A program made the translations under genes and the position numbers. A DNA stretch of 64,000 bases from Ramazzottius varieornatus (taxonomy: Eukaryota; Tardigrada; Eutardigrada; Parachela; Ramazzottiidae), in assembly GCA_001949185.1 (NCBI GenBank), contig BDGG01000006.1:2409052-2473051 (forward strand), in the 5' to 3' direction. Of this stretch, positions 31,859 to 42,779 are shown in pieces (within the stretch, counting starts at the first letter, position 1; each line of letters begins with the position of its first letter). The notes beneath the pieces were generated by a model. It worked only from the letters and a program-made list of their open reading frames with translations. It did not search any database and was not told the DNA's origin.

Positions 31859-32841
31859 AGTCAGAGCTGTGAAACGGAAGTCAGAATTCGTAACCTGTAG
31901 GAAATGTACGCAGGAGGAGAGAAAAGCTCAAGCAGAAAAGCAGGGAACGATTGGTAAATACAAATAGAAATCGAAATTTCGAGGCGGGCGTGCAAGAGGT
32001 CAACGGATTCCACTTGCAAGAAAAGCAGCTCGAGGGCTGCTTTTCCCATTAGCGAAATTCGGAAAGTTGCTTTCTACATCAACGCAATCAACACAGTTCT
32101 GCAAGCAAGACTGAAGACCCCTGTTGATCAAAGCAAGAATGGAAGAGTGTAACGAGAAACAATGTTCAATAAGCTGACTTCCAGTAGGCTTGTAACAGTG
32201 GAGAGATTGCGCACCGTTACGATTCTTTCAGACCGCTACGTAACGTTAGCAAGACGAGTTGGGCTGTTCTGCTTTGATTGTCTGTTTTATTGATTCAGGT
32301 AGGTTTATCCGGATAAGCCTTGGATGGATAGAGATGTTATCCGGATCATACCCAGATGGATAAGAGTTTTATCCGATCAGGAGCTGGATCGTTAAAACTC
32401 TGATCCAATCCAGGTTTTTTCCGGATGGATCCAGATAAATCCGTTGTGGATGGATAATTAACATCCCTACCTGCAGCAGTAGCTGAAACCTGTGCTGCTT
32501 CTGCACTGCATCCGGTTTCCAGAATCTGCAACTGCACTGCATCTGAATATTTTGGCTGTCCTCCAAACGGCAACTGTACTGCACTGCATTTAGAAATTCA
32601 AAATTCCTGCATGTCAGCGGAAATACATGTCAAGTAAATCGTGAACATGGGTGTTTTACGGAAATTTGAACGAAAAATGGTACAGTCCGACCAGAAAAAT
32701 TTGATTTTGCTACTGTTTTTGGGGCAACAACAGTATATTGCGACGAATGGTGCTCCCTTTCTCAAAACTGCAACTGCACTGCAGTAAAATGCAGATCAAT
32801 ACAGAACGTACTGAATGTTGCAGGGCTCTAGATAGATTTAT

Positions 32842-33573
32842 TTAGCCTCGACAACCTAGTCGACGGCTTCCTCGATCGTCAGAGGATAACGAAACATAAA
32901 AATACAGTACTAACAGCGTTGGCAAGTGGAAGCGATCAAGACTAACTTCAGAGATCCACACACAGAAAGTACGATCCGAGATCAGGCACCAGAAAAGAAG
33001 TGGAAAACTCGCACAGCCATAGCAGGGAGAACTAACTACCAAACAAAGAATGAGGGAGCGTTCTCTCCGCCTTCGTCCAGGTGCGCACTCGTCCATTTCC
33101 ATGTCCGACTGACCCCTTCGTTCCCGGGTTGATGCTCGAGTTGGTCCATGTGTGTAATTGGGGTTTTGCTGTCCGTCGCGAGAGTCTTCTTCGCCGACTT
33201 GGGCTCGCCCTCCGATCCTGGAAGTACCGACGGGAGGTTGATCCGCCTCGCTCGGCGGGTCGAGGTTCTGGTGGCCTTTCGGGGGCCACCCTCCTCCACA
33301 GGTCCGGGGGCAGTTTCCCCGTTGTCCGTCACTATCACCTCCACTTCCCTGGTGGCCGCCACGTCCATTGCCACGTCCACTGCCCCGTCCAGCGCCATGG
33401 CCGCCCCCACGACCACCGCCGCGTCCGTCAGAGCGACCATAAGTACCGCAACGCCCACCGTAGCCCCGAACTCGGTTTCTGTTTGAGTTACGGTGGTGAG
33501 GCGGTTGATTACCGAGGCGACAGTGATCGAAGGGCTTGCGCGGTGGGCCGATCGACCCCAAGTTGATCTTCAC
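32842..33573 (-). CDS. RGG-rich open frame, uncertain gene
   Basis: A 243-codon frame without introns. The middle is glycine/arginine-rich (GRGGGRGGGHGAGRGSGRG, near 33330-33440), resembling the RGG boxes of RNA-binding proteins. It is followed by a Pro/Asp/Arg-rich stretch and a hydrophobic C-terminus. No RRM, CCHC or cold-shock domain is visible, and the start used is not strongly supported. The G+C-rich repetitive DNA also leaves long antisense frames open, so openness is weak evidence. It may be an exon, a retrocopy fragment, or non-coding low-complexity DNA. Confidence 0.3.
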   Translation of the reverse strand: MKINLGSIGPPRKPFDHCRLGNQPPHHRNSNRNRVRGYGGRCGTYGRSDGRGGGRGGGHGAGRGSGRGNGRGGHQGSGGDSDGQRGNCPRTCGGGWPPKGHQNLDPPSEADQPPVGTSRIGGRAQVGEEDSRDGQQNPNYTHGPTRASTRERRGQSDMEMDECAPGRRRRERSLILCLVVSSPCYGCASFPLLFWCLISDRTFCVWISEVSLDRFHLPTLLVLYFYVSLSSDDRGSRRLGCRG

Positions 33574-33738
33574 ATCCGGTCGACCCGTACTGACGGGGCT
33601 GTTGGTAACCGCTGATGCATGGTAGGAGCTGGCTTGAGGGACGCAAAGGCTGGACGGCTGGATGGCCGGAGCGCCAGGGCTGATGGATGGAACAGCTGGT
33701 TGGGTCGCTGCAGTGGTCTACCTACGAGACGAACTTGT

Positions 33739-33815
33739 TCCTATGATGTCACGATGTTCCTGTGCGTAGTGAATTGTGCTAGTGCGCTTTCGGTCGCAAT
33801 CTGTATACTGAAAAT
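33739..33815 (+). repeat. Dispersed 80-bp repeat, copy 2
   Basis: Matches the reverse complement of 25957-26036 at roughly 80% by eye. Unclassified. Confidence 0.65.
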
Positions 33816-34255
33816 CCGTTTGCTCAATCGATAATCGATCAATCGAAAGCCAAGTCGACTGACTTTAGCTCCTCCCTCCGCATAAATGCCATGCAATCCT
33901 GCACGTCTGCAAACAAGCTGTGACCTCGACCTCATCAGCCACTCAGAGATTTCTCAGCGACGCAGCACTCTGAATGTTTTAAATTCTTCTTCTTTTTGGA
34001 TCTCTGCTGGTTTTCGATGCTGTTTGATCGGTGTACAACGAAGATAAGATCAAGAAAAAGCTCAAACATCAACTTGTTTAGCCACAAAAGCGAAGACAAC
34101 TTCCGATCACAGAGGAAGATAAAAAAATTAAACTCGTCGGTTATCTCTCTTCTCAAGGAAAACCAACACACAGTCAGTCCGATCTTTGGCCGTAACTCGT
34201 AAGAGATCTGAAAAGTTGAATCAACGAACAAGCCCTGCAGACTAGCGTCAAAGAG

Positions 34256-37200
34256 TTAAACTTTAGCGCCACCATCTTTTCCCACTGGCAAGATAGTTGG
34301 TAGAGGCTCGTCCGACATGAAAATCCTAGGTGCGACTCCCATGCTCATCAGCTCTTGGAAAAGGAGCTTACACGAGTACGGAAGGACGACTTGAGACACC
34401 TAAACATAAAGGAAAACAACCAGATTGACATTCCCGGAAAAAGATCCCTTCCGGTTGCCGTCAAGACTTTAACACCTTTTTCGCTAACTTACGCCATGTT
34501 TTCTTCGGCAGCCTTTACACTCAAAGGTGTTCGTCTTGAGTTTGGCAATACATATCAGTCCGCATTTATTACAAACATGGACTCTGGCGGCATCTGAGCA
34601 GTCCATGAAACGTTCTCGGAGGTTCAGCGAAGCGCCATGACTGATCAAGCAATCACGCTCCATTTCTCCTACTCGCAGTCCACCACCCCTAAAACCGAGC
34701 AACCACATCATCAACCTGCTACCAGATGATTCGAGCGCTGATTTAATGATTCATTTACATGGCGCGGCCTTCTTGTGGCTGGCGAGTCAAGACGTTCACG
34801 GCGCCGCGGTTCCTCGAGTATATCTTGTCGTCCACCAGATGCTTGAGTCGCTGGTAGTACGTCGGACCGATGAAGATGGGCGAACTGAGCTTGACGCCAG
34901 TGTGGCCATTCAGCATGAGTTCGTTACCAAAGGCCTCAAAGTTCTTCTCGCGGAGTACCGCAGCGATTTTACCAACTTTATCTGGGACGTGGGCCACGCT
35001 TGGGTCGATTGGCTGGTTCGTGAGATCGACCGTGGAGAAAGGCGTGCCGTACCCATCATCATCACCGGTCAGGGCAGCTGCCTACGACGAGCAAACCAAA
35101 TTTTTCGTCTGAAAATGTTCAGAAAATTTCGACCGAATAATTATTTGCTGTTCGACTTTCCAAGACATTTAGAATCCAATTATGGTTTTTTCCCCAAAAC
35201 AGTAAAGAGTACGACCGGAAAACAATGAAATGGGAGTTGGGCAAGCTCGACAAAGATGGTTTACCCAAATGGCGCACGTCCCTCTTGCTATTGACTGGAA
35301 ACGTGCGGCACTTGAAGAACGACCCTGTCGAGCTTTTCGCTGGTCCCAAATATAAACGAAGTTCCGGAAGATTATCCTTACCTTGCCAGAGATACACTCC
35401 ATTAAGTGACCAATGGTCATGCGAGAGGGGATGGCGTGAGGGTTGATGATTATATCGGGGATGATTCCATTGGCAGTGAAGGGCATATCCTGAAATGAAG
35501 ACTTGTTTGAACAAATAAGGCAAAAGAAAACACTGTTGTGTAAAAAAATACTATTGTAATTCATACGCGGAAAATAGAGGATGCTTCACCTCGGCTGGGT
35601 AGATGATGCCGACTGTTCCTTTCTGGCCGTGCCGACTAGCAAACTTATCGCCCATCACGGGGACCCTCACCGACCGGACGCGGACCTTGCAGAACCGTTC
35701 CTGGTCAGGCGAGTCGGTGATCATCACTCGGTCGATGTGGCCCGTTTCCGCCGAGCGCATCTTTACGCTCAAGTCTACTTTCTTTTCTCTTCGATCACCT
35801 TGCACCTGCATCGTAAGTAACACCATCAAGGTACATCGAAGACAAAGTCAACCTGAAGATTTGCTTCCGAGGGAGAAAAACGAATATCTTACAAAATTGT
35901 CAGCCACCGTAACGACAGCCGTTTTTCCGATCAGGATATCGTCGCCAGAGACACGCGACCCTAGTTCGACGATGCCATCGTCGTCCAGCTTCGCATAGGC
36001 GGTATCTTCACACGAAACCCTGTCTTCTATTGTGAGCTTCTTGAAGTCCAGCTTCCCGATTTCTTCCTGTTTTCTGAACCGGCTATCCTGTGCCTCTATC
36101 GCCGAATACGTCCGGTAGCGAGTATGGCGGAACAACCCTGCAATCGAAATCACCGATCGGAACCCATCCCATAAACTACCATCCACCCACCGGGCCGGAA
36201 AGCCGGCCGGACGTCATTCCCCTAATGGGGATACTTGTTTCCAAATTTCTTTCGAACACTCTTCAATTTTTGTGCTCTGTTCAACGTAAATAAACCCGAC
36301 GAAAAAGTTCGAAGAAAATACATTCCCAGGTGGCTCAGGTTTTCCGTGTTACTGGCTGCAAGCGTGTGCCGCTTAAGCAAACACATCCAACAAGATTGCT
36401 CACGCCAGTGGCGCACTTTCTCAGTGTTATTGGCCGAATGTGTGCGCGTTGGAAAAACGATCTTGCCAAGTTTGTTCGGCTAAGTTACGTCTCAATTTTT
36501 GCATTCAGAAAACCTCAGAAAACATAGAATCTCGATACCTCGCTGAACAGCCGCTTGGTTGAGAATGACCGAGTCTTCTTGGTTGTACCCGGTGTAGCTC
36601 GCGATGGCGACAATGCAGTTGATACCCGCCGGCAGCTCGTCGAACTTCAACACACCGTGCATCATGGCGTTGGTCGTCACCAGAGGCCTACAACGAAGGA
36701 AAAGCGATCCAGGTTAGCCAAGAACTTCTCATACGAGCGAGCTGGAGCAACTTACTTTTGGGGGTAGTAGAGGACGTGGCAGTCGCTGTCCATCCTCTCG
36801 TTAAAGTTGGTGGAGTAGACGCCCAGCGACTGTTTGCCCATACCGGCTTGGTAGGTGTTTCGGGGCGACTGGTTGTGGTTAGAGAAGGGAATGATGGAAG
36901 CTGCGACGCCGAGGATCATGGAAGGGTGGATCTCGCAGTGGGTATACTTGACCGTAGCGTTGACATCGCCGATCTTTCTTCGACGGTTGTTGGGGAGGAG
37001 GTCGCGCGGATGCATGGCGATCATAGCAGTTTCTTCTTCGGAGACGTCGAGGTATTCGATCATACCGGTCGTCAGCAACTCTTTCCACCTACAAAAAGTG
37101 AATCCGTTAATTTAGTTCCAATAAACAAGGTAAACCGGAGGCAGGCGAAAAATTTCGGGACGATCCTTATCTCATCAGATGCCGCACGTTTCTAGCCAAT

Positions 37201-40200
37201 AACATGGAAACCCGCGCCACTTGAGACTACAACCATCCCAAGATTGTTTCTCGTCCTCCGATATTCACTCAGAAAAAAACTCTGAAAAATTAGATTTAAT
37301 TATGTTCAGGCTGACAAGTCATCGTTTCTCGCTACCCGTAATTTGGAGAGGCTTCTTCGAGAATTCCCATCTGGAAAAATGGAAGACCAAGGATGATTTT
37401 GACGGCAAGCTCAGCGTTGCCTCAGAAGTTCGTCCGCAAAGATCAGATGTTATGGTGTGACAGTTCGACTTACCTCCAGTCGTTTGATACTGAGCGCCTG
37501 CCTTTCTTCGTCGACTATCAGCAACGGTCGGCAAACCCGGCCAGCATCCGTGAAGATACGTACTTCTCTAGACCACAAGTTTCGCGAGACCGAAATCTGT
37601 AACAGACAAAATCATCCAAGCAAATCGCTTTCCACATTCCTATCCACACTCACCTCGTATTCCGAAATGTTTCTTCCGCTAGTTCGTCTTCTCAACTGCA
37701 GGAGCCTGACCAAATTTGTCGGTTTAGTCGTCATTCCCACCCACGAACCATTAACTATCACCTTCGTCAACCTATCAACAGCTAATCAGCTTACATCAAG
37801 CACAGAAGTAAAAATGATGAACACAAAGAAAACATCTTTTAGCTCGACAAACAAACTCGACAAGATTGTGTTCTCAAGTAGCGCACGGTTCCGAAACTAT
37901 TAGCTGGAAACGTGCGCCAATTGCAAGAAGAAGGTCGTCAAATCTGTTTGCTTAGGTCCCAAATTACAACTAAAAAGTAAAAGAAGAAACAAAAACCAAA
38001 ATTAACATTGGTGATTTTGAAACTCACGTCAAAAGATATTCGGGATCAAAATCCGCCATGGGAGAGAAGTAGTCTTCGATGCTGTCCAGGAACTCTTGCA
38101 GCGGCGTACTACCCACAGTTACGTAGGCCATCAGCGCCAGGTTCTTCACCAAGCCACAGGACATGCCTTCCGGAGTCTCGGAAGGACACACAATGCCCCA
38201 CTGTGTGTTGTGGAGCATTCGTGGAGGTGCCAGCCGTGTATCCGGGTTGACGGGTGTGTGCAGCCGTCGTAAGTGAGAGAGAGTCGACAGGTACGTCAAC
38301 CTGCTCAAGTTCTGCGTGATGCCTGAAAGATACCAAAGCGGTAGAATATCAAAAGAAAGGTGTCAAAAGAAATTCGGTGATACTGTTTCATAGTTCGTGC
38401 CTGTCAGGGATTCGCCACTGTAACCCCGGTCGTTCCAGTTGCCCGTACTGAGAGCATACATCAGTCCGTCCGTGATGGTTCGACTTCGGATAGTCACTCC
38501 CAAATCGAATTTGGTATTACGACGGTTGATGTGTCTCTGCACAGTCATCTTCATCTCACGAACCTGGAAAGTACAGAGAAGCATCAAATAAAAATTAAGC
38601 AGAGCAATGATTGGCAAAAAGGTTATCGAGTTTTATTATAGAGCTCGACAGTTCCTTTTCTCCAAGTGGCGCGCAAATTCGGCCAACAACACTGCGAATG
38701 TGCACCACTTTGGAAAGCAACTTCGCAAGATCGTTTTCCAAAGTGGCGCCCGTCTTACAGTCAATAACACTTGAGACGCGCGTCACTTGAAGAAACGACC
38801 CTGTCAAGTTTGTTTGTCTAACCCAACTTTCGTTCAATTATTCGCATTTCCTTCTCCCATTTGGCTTACCATTCTGGTGAAAAGTCTTCGGAAGACCGTA
38901 CGAAGCAGCGGTCCAGCCAAATCGACTCTCTTGTTCCCGTAGTGGTCCCTGTCATCGACGGCTCTCCATCCCAGGACCGTCGCCAGCAGCTGATGGACCA
39001 TGTAGCCCAACAGCCACCGCTTCTTGTCAGCTGAGTTGTCGTCCAGTCCAACGTGAGGGAAGACGTCTCGGCGAATGATTTCCCTCGCGAATCTGATCCT
39101 CTCTTTCCTTGCAGCACCCGGCGCTGCTGCTCGGTTACCGATGAAGTTCAGTGCCAGCTCTTGCGTCCTGAAGAGCTCGCCGTCGACCAGCGAAGGCTGA
39201 AACAGGGTCCGCTCTTCTTGGTCATGAGGATTGCGGGTACTCGGAACGATGCGGTCGAGGATACTTCCGTCCTCCTCCAGACCCAGCGCGCGAAAGACGA
39301 TCGCGACGGGGATGGGATGGCGAACGTTGGGAAGAATGGCCACGACAGACCTACCCAAGTTCACTTCCCAGCCGGTCATCTACCAACGAAAACCCGTCAA
39401 ATCACCCAGAGTATTACCCCATGACAGGTAAACGCGAAAAAAAAACTGGCTAAGACCGACGCACAAAATCAGGAAACAAAATCCAACCAGCCGCATACAA
39501 AGAATGCCCAAATTCGCTGATGTAATAGAATGCACATACATAACACAGAGACGCTCACCGATCCAATCACACAGGTCGAACAGAAATGAGTCAAGAATTC
39601 TTACATCGATGTTTTTCTTTGGACGATGGATGTGTAGTGATAGTTTGCAAGGTGGCCGGGATGAGTTGGTGACCACCGAGGAGAACTCGGCGCTGTATTC
39701 ATATTTCTTGATGGTTGAATGGTGGACGTAGATCTGGTTAGGTGCCATTCTTTCTTGGGCGATGACTACCTGCATGCAAACCGATTGTTAGAGCTGCATA
39801 AGTCCAACAGGGAGTGAAAAGGTACCTTTTCACAGCCGTTGATGATGAAGTAGCCGCCAGGATCCAGCGGACATTCCTTGAGCTCAGCTAGTCCCTGTCG
39901 GCCTTTGACAGCTCGGCTATTCAGCAAGCAAAACTTGGACCTGACCATCACCGGCACTTTACCCAAGTACACTTTCCCGTAGTGTCTTCTCTCTATCTTG
40001 TTGTTCCTGTCAATCGTCTGGCTGATGTCAACGTAGATCGCCGAAGAGTAAGTCAGGTTGCGCAGTCGAGAGTCTTGTGGAGGGGAAACCACCGTTTCGG
40101 TCCCAGCTTCAAAGACAATATAATTCAGATTTTTCCCCCTCATTTTACAGTCCTCATCACTCCTTATGAACTGAAGTAAACTAGTTCAAAATATCGCTTG

Positions 40201-41210
40201 ACCAACACAAATCCAATTCATAAAAGAATTACAGTAATAAAGTAGGAAAAGTGGAAAAAATCCTGGACTTTCTGGTTCTCCTACCTTCCCAATTTTGAGG
40301 CTTGGACAGGTACACTTGCCCGAACTTCCATGTGACAGTTATCTGAAATAATTCGAACCATATCTTTACACGACAGCCGAATTACGGCAGGACAAGTTAC
40401 GAGCGGAATTGTGGTAACAGTACAGTAGTATGTAAAAGGCGTTACCGTCTTACCGGTTGCTCGTCGTGTTTGAGCTTCTTGTAGTCCAGCTCCTGGACTA
40501 CCGTCACCGCTGGAAATTCGTCGTCGACAATCCTCTGGATATCATGCTCTAGAAAAGTATCGAAGGAATCGAGCTGCTGCCTGACCAGGCCGCGCTCGGC
40601 GAAGTGGCTGCCGACGATGTGCCATGCTATCCTGTCGTATTCTTCCGGTGAGATGTCGCTCTGTACGTAGCGCTGACGCCGGGTTTCTTCGTCAAGCTCT
40701 TCTTCTTCTGGATCAGCTACAGTTCCAGATTCTCCTCTGGCATCTAAAATGAAAACCGCAAACTTAGCCTGCGAATGAGAAGCTGAAACTCTGCGCGAAA
40801 GCTCAAAACAAACCGAAGTCACTCAAGTCCAGTAAACCACTTCCAGCCAAATGGACCGAGGAGCATCCCATGGCCCACCACAAAACGCAAACAACGCGCA
40901 AGCAGGCCGTAAGTTTGACCCATGTGGTCCAGTCAGACCACGACGAGCAATCAATGAAAATTCCGCAAATTTTCTCTTCAGGTTACTTCGGACAATGGAC
41001 AAGGTAGGAAGCTTAAGAAAACATACCCGCTGGAGCAAGAGGCTTTCCGTAACGATACAGGTTCTCCAAGTCCGGAGGGAGCTGAAGATCGGCAGGCAGA
41101 GGAGGGACAGGATGGTTGAGCGGCGGCAGACGAGTGTTCGGCACTGCTCCTTCGTCAGGTGACGAGTCTGGCGGTGAAGGCTCCGTAAGGCTGATTTCCT
41201 GATCCTCCAT
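34256..41210 (-). CDS. RNA polymerase II second-largest subunit (RPB2-type), complete, 19 coding exons
   Basis: Catalytic core subunit of nuclear RNA polymerase II. Nineteen exons join in phase from the ATG at 41210 to the stop at 34256, giving 3918 nt and 1305 aa; exon 12 (37370-37336) is only 35 nt. Hallmarks in order: [131 protein letters not shown] (metal-binding acidic pair), [38 protein letters not shown], the C-terminal zinc site CNKCG...CKGC, and [13 protein letters not shown]. The [10 protein letters not shown] motif separates it from Pol I and Pol III subunits. Compared with remembered animal RPB2 (about 1170 aa) it is strikingly diverged and has an acidic, proline-rich N-terminal extension of more than 100 aa. 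An upstream frame at 41416-41333 is probably 5' UTR or out of phase. Confidence 0.93.
35232..35350. repeat. Hairpin MITE family, unit in RPB2 intron 17/18
   Basis: The arms GCTCGACAAAGATGG...AAATGGCGCACG and AACGTGCGGCACTTG...CCCTGTCGAGC are inverted. The unit is followed by GGTCCCAAAT, a sequence also seen at the edges of other copies. Confidence 0.75.
36300..36485. repeat. Hairpin MITE family, about two units in RPB2 intron 14/15
   Basis: Contains AGTGGCGCACTTTC ... TGTGCGCGTTGG and the end CGATCTTGCCAAGTTTGTTC. A more decayed unit (CCAGGTGGCTCAGG ... GTGTGCCGCTTAAG) precedes it. Confidence 0.65.
37155..37230. repeat. Hairpin MITE family, shortened unit in RPB2 intron 12/13
   Basis: Core ATGCCGCACGTTTCTAGCC ... 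CCCGCGCCACTTGAG with reduced outer arms. Confidence 0.6.
37845..37965. repeat. Hairpin MITE family, unit in RPB2 intron 9/10
   Basis: The outer arm CTCGACAAACAAACTCGAC, the inner arm CAAGTAGCGCACGG and the partner ACGTGCGCCAATTG are present. The unit ends TTTGCTTAGGTCCC. Confidence 0.75.
38640..38820. repeat. Hairpin MITE family, two adjacent units in RPB2 intron 7/8
   Basis: CCAAGTGGCGCGCAAATTC and GTGCACCACTTTGG form the first unit. CCAAAGTGGCGCCCG and GCGCGTCACTTGAAG form the second, ending GTCAAGTTTGTTTGTC. Confidence 0.75.
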
Positions 41211-41731
41211 GGAATTATTTGCCCGAACACTTGCCCCATGATTCCGATCTACCAAGAAAGAAATCAACAAAGAAGTACGAAGCAAGCCGCAGCAAATCCC
41301 AACCATCAATGAATTTAAATTCCAGACTTACATTCCGCTTCGTCTTGGCCGCACAAAAAAGCAGCATCTTCCACCAACTCTTCGTCGTCGCTTTGAGCAG
41401 AGGTAACCCGGTCCATTGTCTGTAACATGGACAGAATTTTCGTCATTGAGATAAGCAGAGATCACAAATTCGGGCCAAATCCATCCAGAAATCAAGGAAC
41501 CAGTCGTTCGCTCTCGTCAACCACGACAACTCATAACCATCCCCAGGCTCTTCCAGACTCTCATGGATACGCACATGATGTCAGTCAAACAGAACGGCAG
41601 GTGAGACGGAGACACCATGGACATGTAAATTCATCACGCATTGTTTGTCAGAAGGGAAATTTTGGCTGCGAGAGTTGTGCCGGTGCGTTTTGAACAATGC
41701 GCATTGTGAAAACAAAAACAGGTGATGCGCC

Positions 41732-42351
41732 TAGCGCTGGCAAAAATACGACAAAATTCGATACGATATTTTTCGATACAATATCGGCGGATATTTTATT
41801 GCGGTCATCGATGTTCATTCGATATCGATACTTCGATACGAAATTTTCTGATACCGTATTTTCGTTATATCGTATCATAGCGCAGCGATATATTGATATT
41901 TCAGGAATTTTAGTTGTTTGGAATTCCACTGGTTCAAGCCCAAAAACTCAAGAAGCCGGTTTCCACATAAAGTATTAGTAAGATCGAAAGCGTCGGATGC
42001 AGCAAAGACATGACTATACCAATACTTCAAACACATGGAAACCTGGACAGAATTAGTATCAGAACCGAATGGGCGGAGTGTGCTCGGTACACCATGGCCA
42101 AAATCAAGTCCTTGAAATCAACCATGGTCTTCCGTAAACGAGATATCACTGGCGAGTTTGCCATTCAGCAAAATACCGATATGTCGATAATATATCGATA
42201 TGGCGCGATACGATATCGCCGAATATTTTATTGCTTTATTCGATATGAGCTTCATATCGATATTTTCGATACGATATCTGCCGCATATCTTATCACAAAG
42301 ATTCGATATATTTCGATACGATATCGGTGTGCCGTATCGTTGCCAGCACTA
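41732..42351 (+). mobile_element. Non-autonomous hAT-type element (family H1), copy B, uninterrupted
   Basis: 620 bp from TAGCGCTGGCAA to TTGCCAGCACTA. It is opposite in orientation to copy A and alike along its whole length apart from the H2 insertion in A. The flanks GATGCGCC (41724-41731) and GGTGCGTC (42352-42359) agree at 6 of 8 positions, an aged 8-bp duplication. The CGATAT-rich ends and the same open but featureless middle segment are present. Confidence 0.92.
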
Positions 42352-42779
42352 GGTGCGTCCCACATTGAAACGCGCTTGTCCCGGAACGAGGTGCACAGTT
42401 CTTATGCACAGTGCCCGGACTCGTGCCCTGCGCAAGCGTCCCGGTCTGCAATCTGCATTACTTCGTTCGGTTGATTGGGATAGCTAGTTAATTGAAACGG
42501 TTCACCCTTAGTAAATCATGGTCCATCCGTTCGGGAACTTCAGAAGTCAGAAGTCGGAACTCAGTAGTCAGTAGACTTTCAACGAGGGTTGCATTCGCCA
42601 TGTTAGGAGTATTAATCTAATCCCCTCTGTTTTCACATCTCGGTGGCTGGATTGAGTGTACTGAGAACTCAGGCTCGAAGCAATTCATAGAACATCGCTT
42701 TGGCTGGGCTTGGGAGATCGGAGACTGCCTTCGAGGACCGAAACTTGCTTTGCGGTTGATCTAGTGCTGGCTCTGTCGG

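Larger units (their letters stand above)
27270..32469 (-). mobile_element. hAT transposon, 5.2 kb, with perfect 8-bp target duplication
   Basis: The ends TAGGATTGTTGAT and its inverse ATTAACATCCCTA are short imperfect TIRs. The target duplication CCTGCAGC is at 27262-27269 and 32470-32477. Both subterminal regions (27280-27420 and 32300-32455) are arrays of GGATAA/TTATCC words, as expected for transposase binding in hAT elements. The left 2.7 kb carries a hAT transposase gene on minus. The right part holds a decayed PIF/Harbinger element in its upstream region, and an intron holds a captured host-gene fragment. Confidence 0.93.
27256..32830. mobile_element. TIR element (family H3) split by a hAT element
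   Basis: A perfect 12-bp inverted repeat, TAGAGCCCTGCA at 27256 and TGCAGGGCTCTA ending at 32830, bounds an element whose own sequence is only 27256-27269 plus 32478-32830, about 367 bp. The interior has repeated CTGCACTGCAT words. The hAT element 27270-32469 is inserted 14 bp from its left end. The flanks (CCTACGAG and GATAGATT) do not match, so its own target duplication is not visible and it may have decayed. Confidence 0.75.

Noticed and set aside
33081-33566. Long plus-strand and second-frame minus ORFs opposite the RGG-rich frame
   Set aside because: The G+C-rich GGN/CCN repeats keep all frames open, so these are shadows.
41333-41416. Upstream frame starting MDRVTSAQSDDEELVED as the RPB2 first coding exon
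   Set aside because: It ends in phase 0 at its GTAAGT donor, while the next exon needs phase 1 to keep the RPB2 frame. I used the in-phase ATG at 41210 and treat this as likely 5' UTR or a variant exon.
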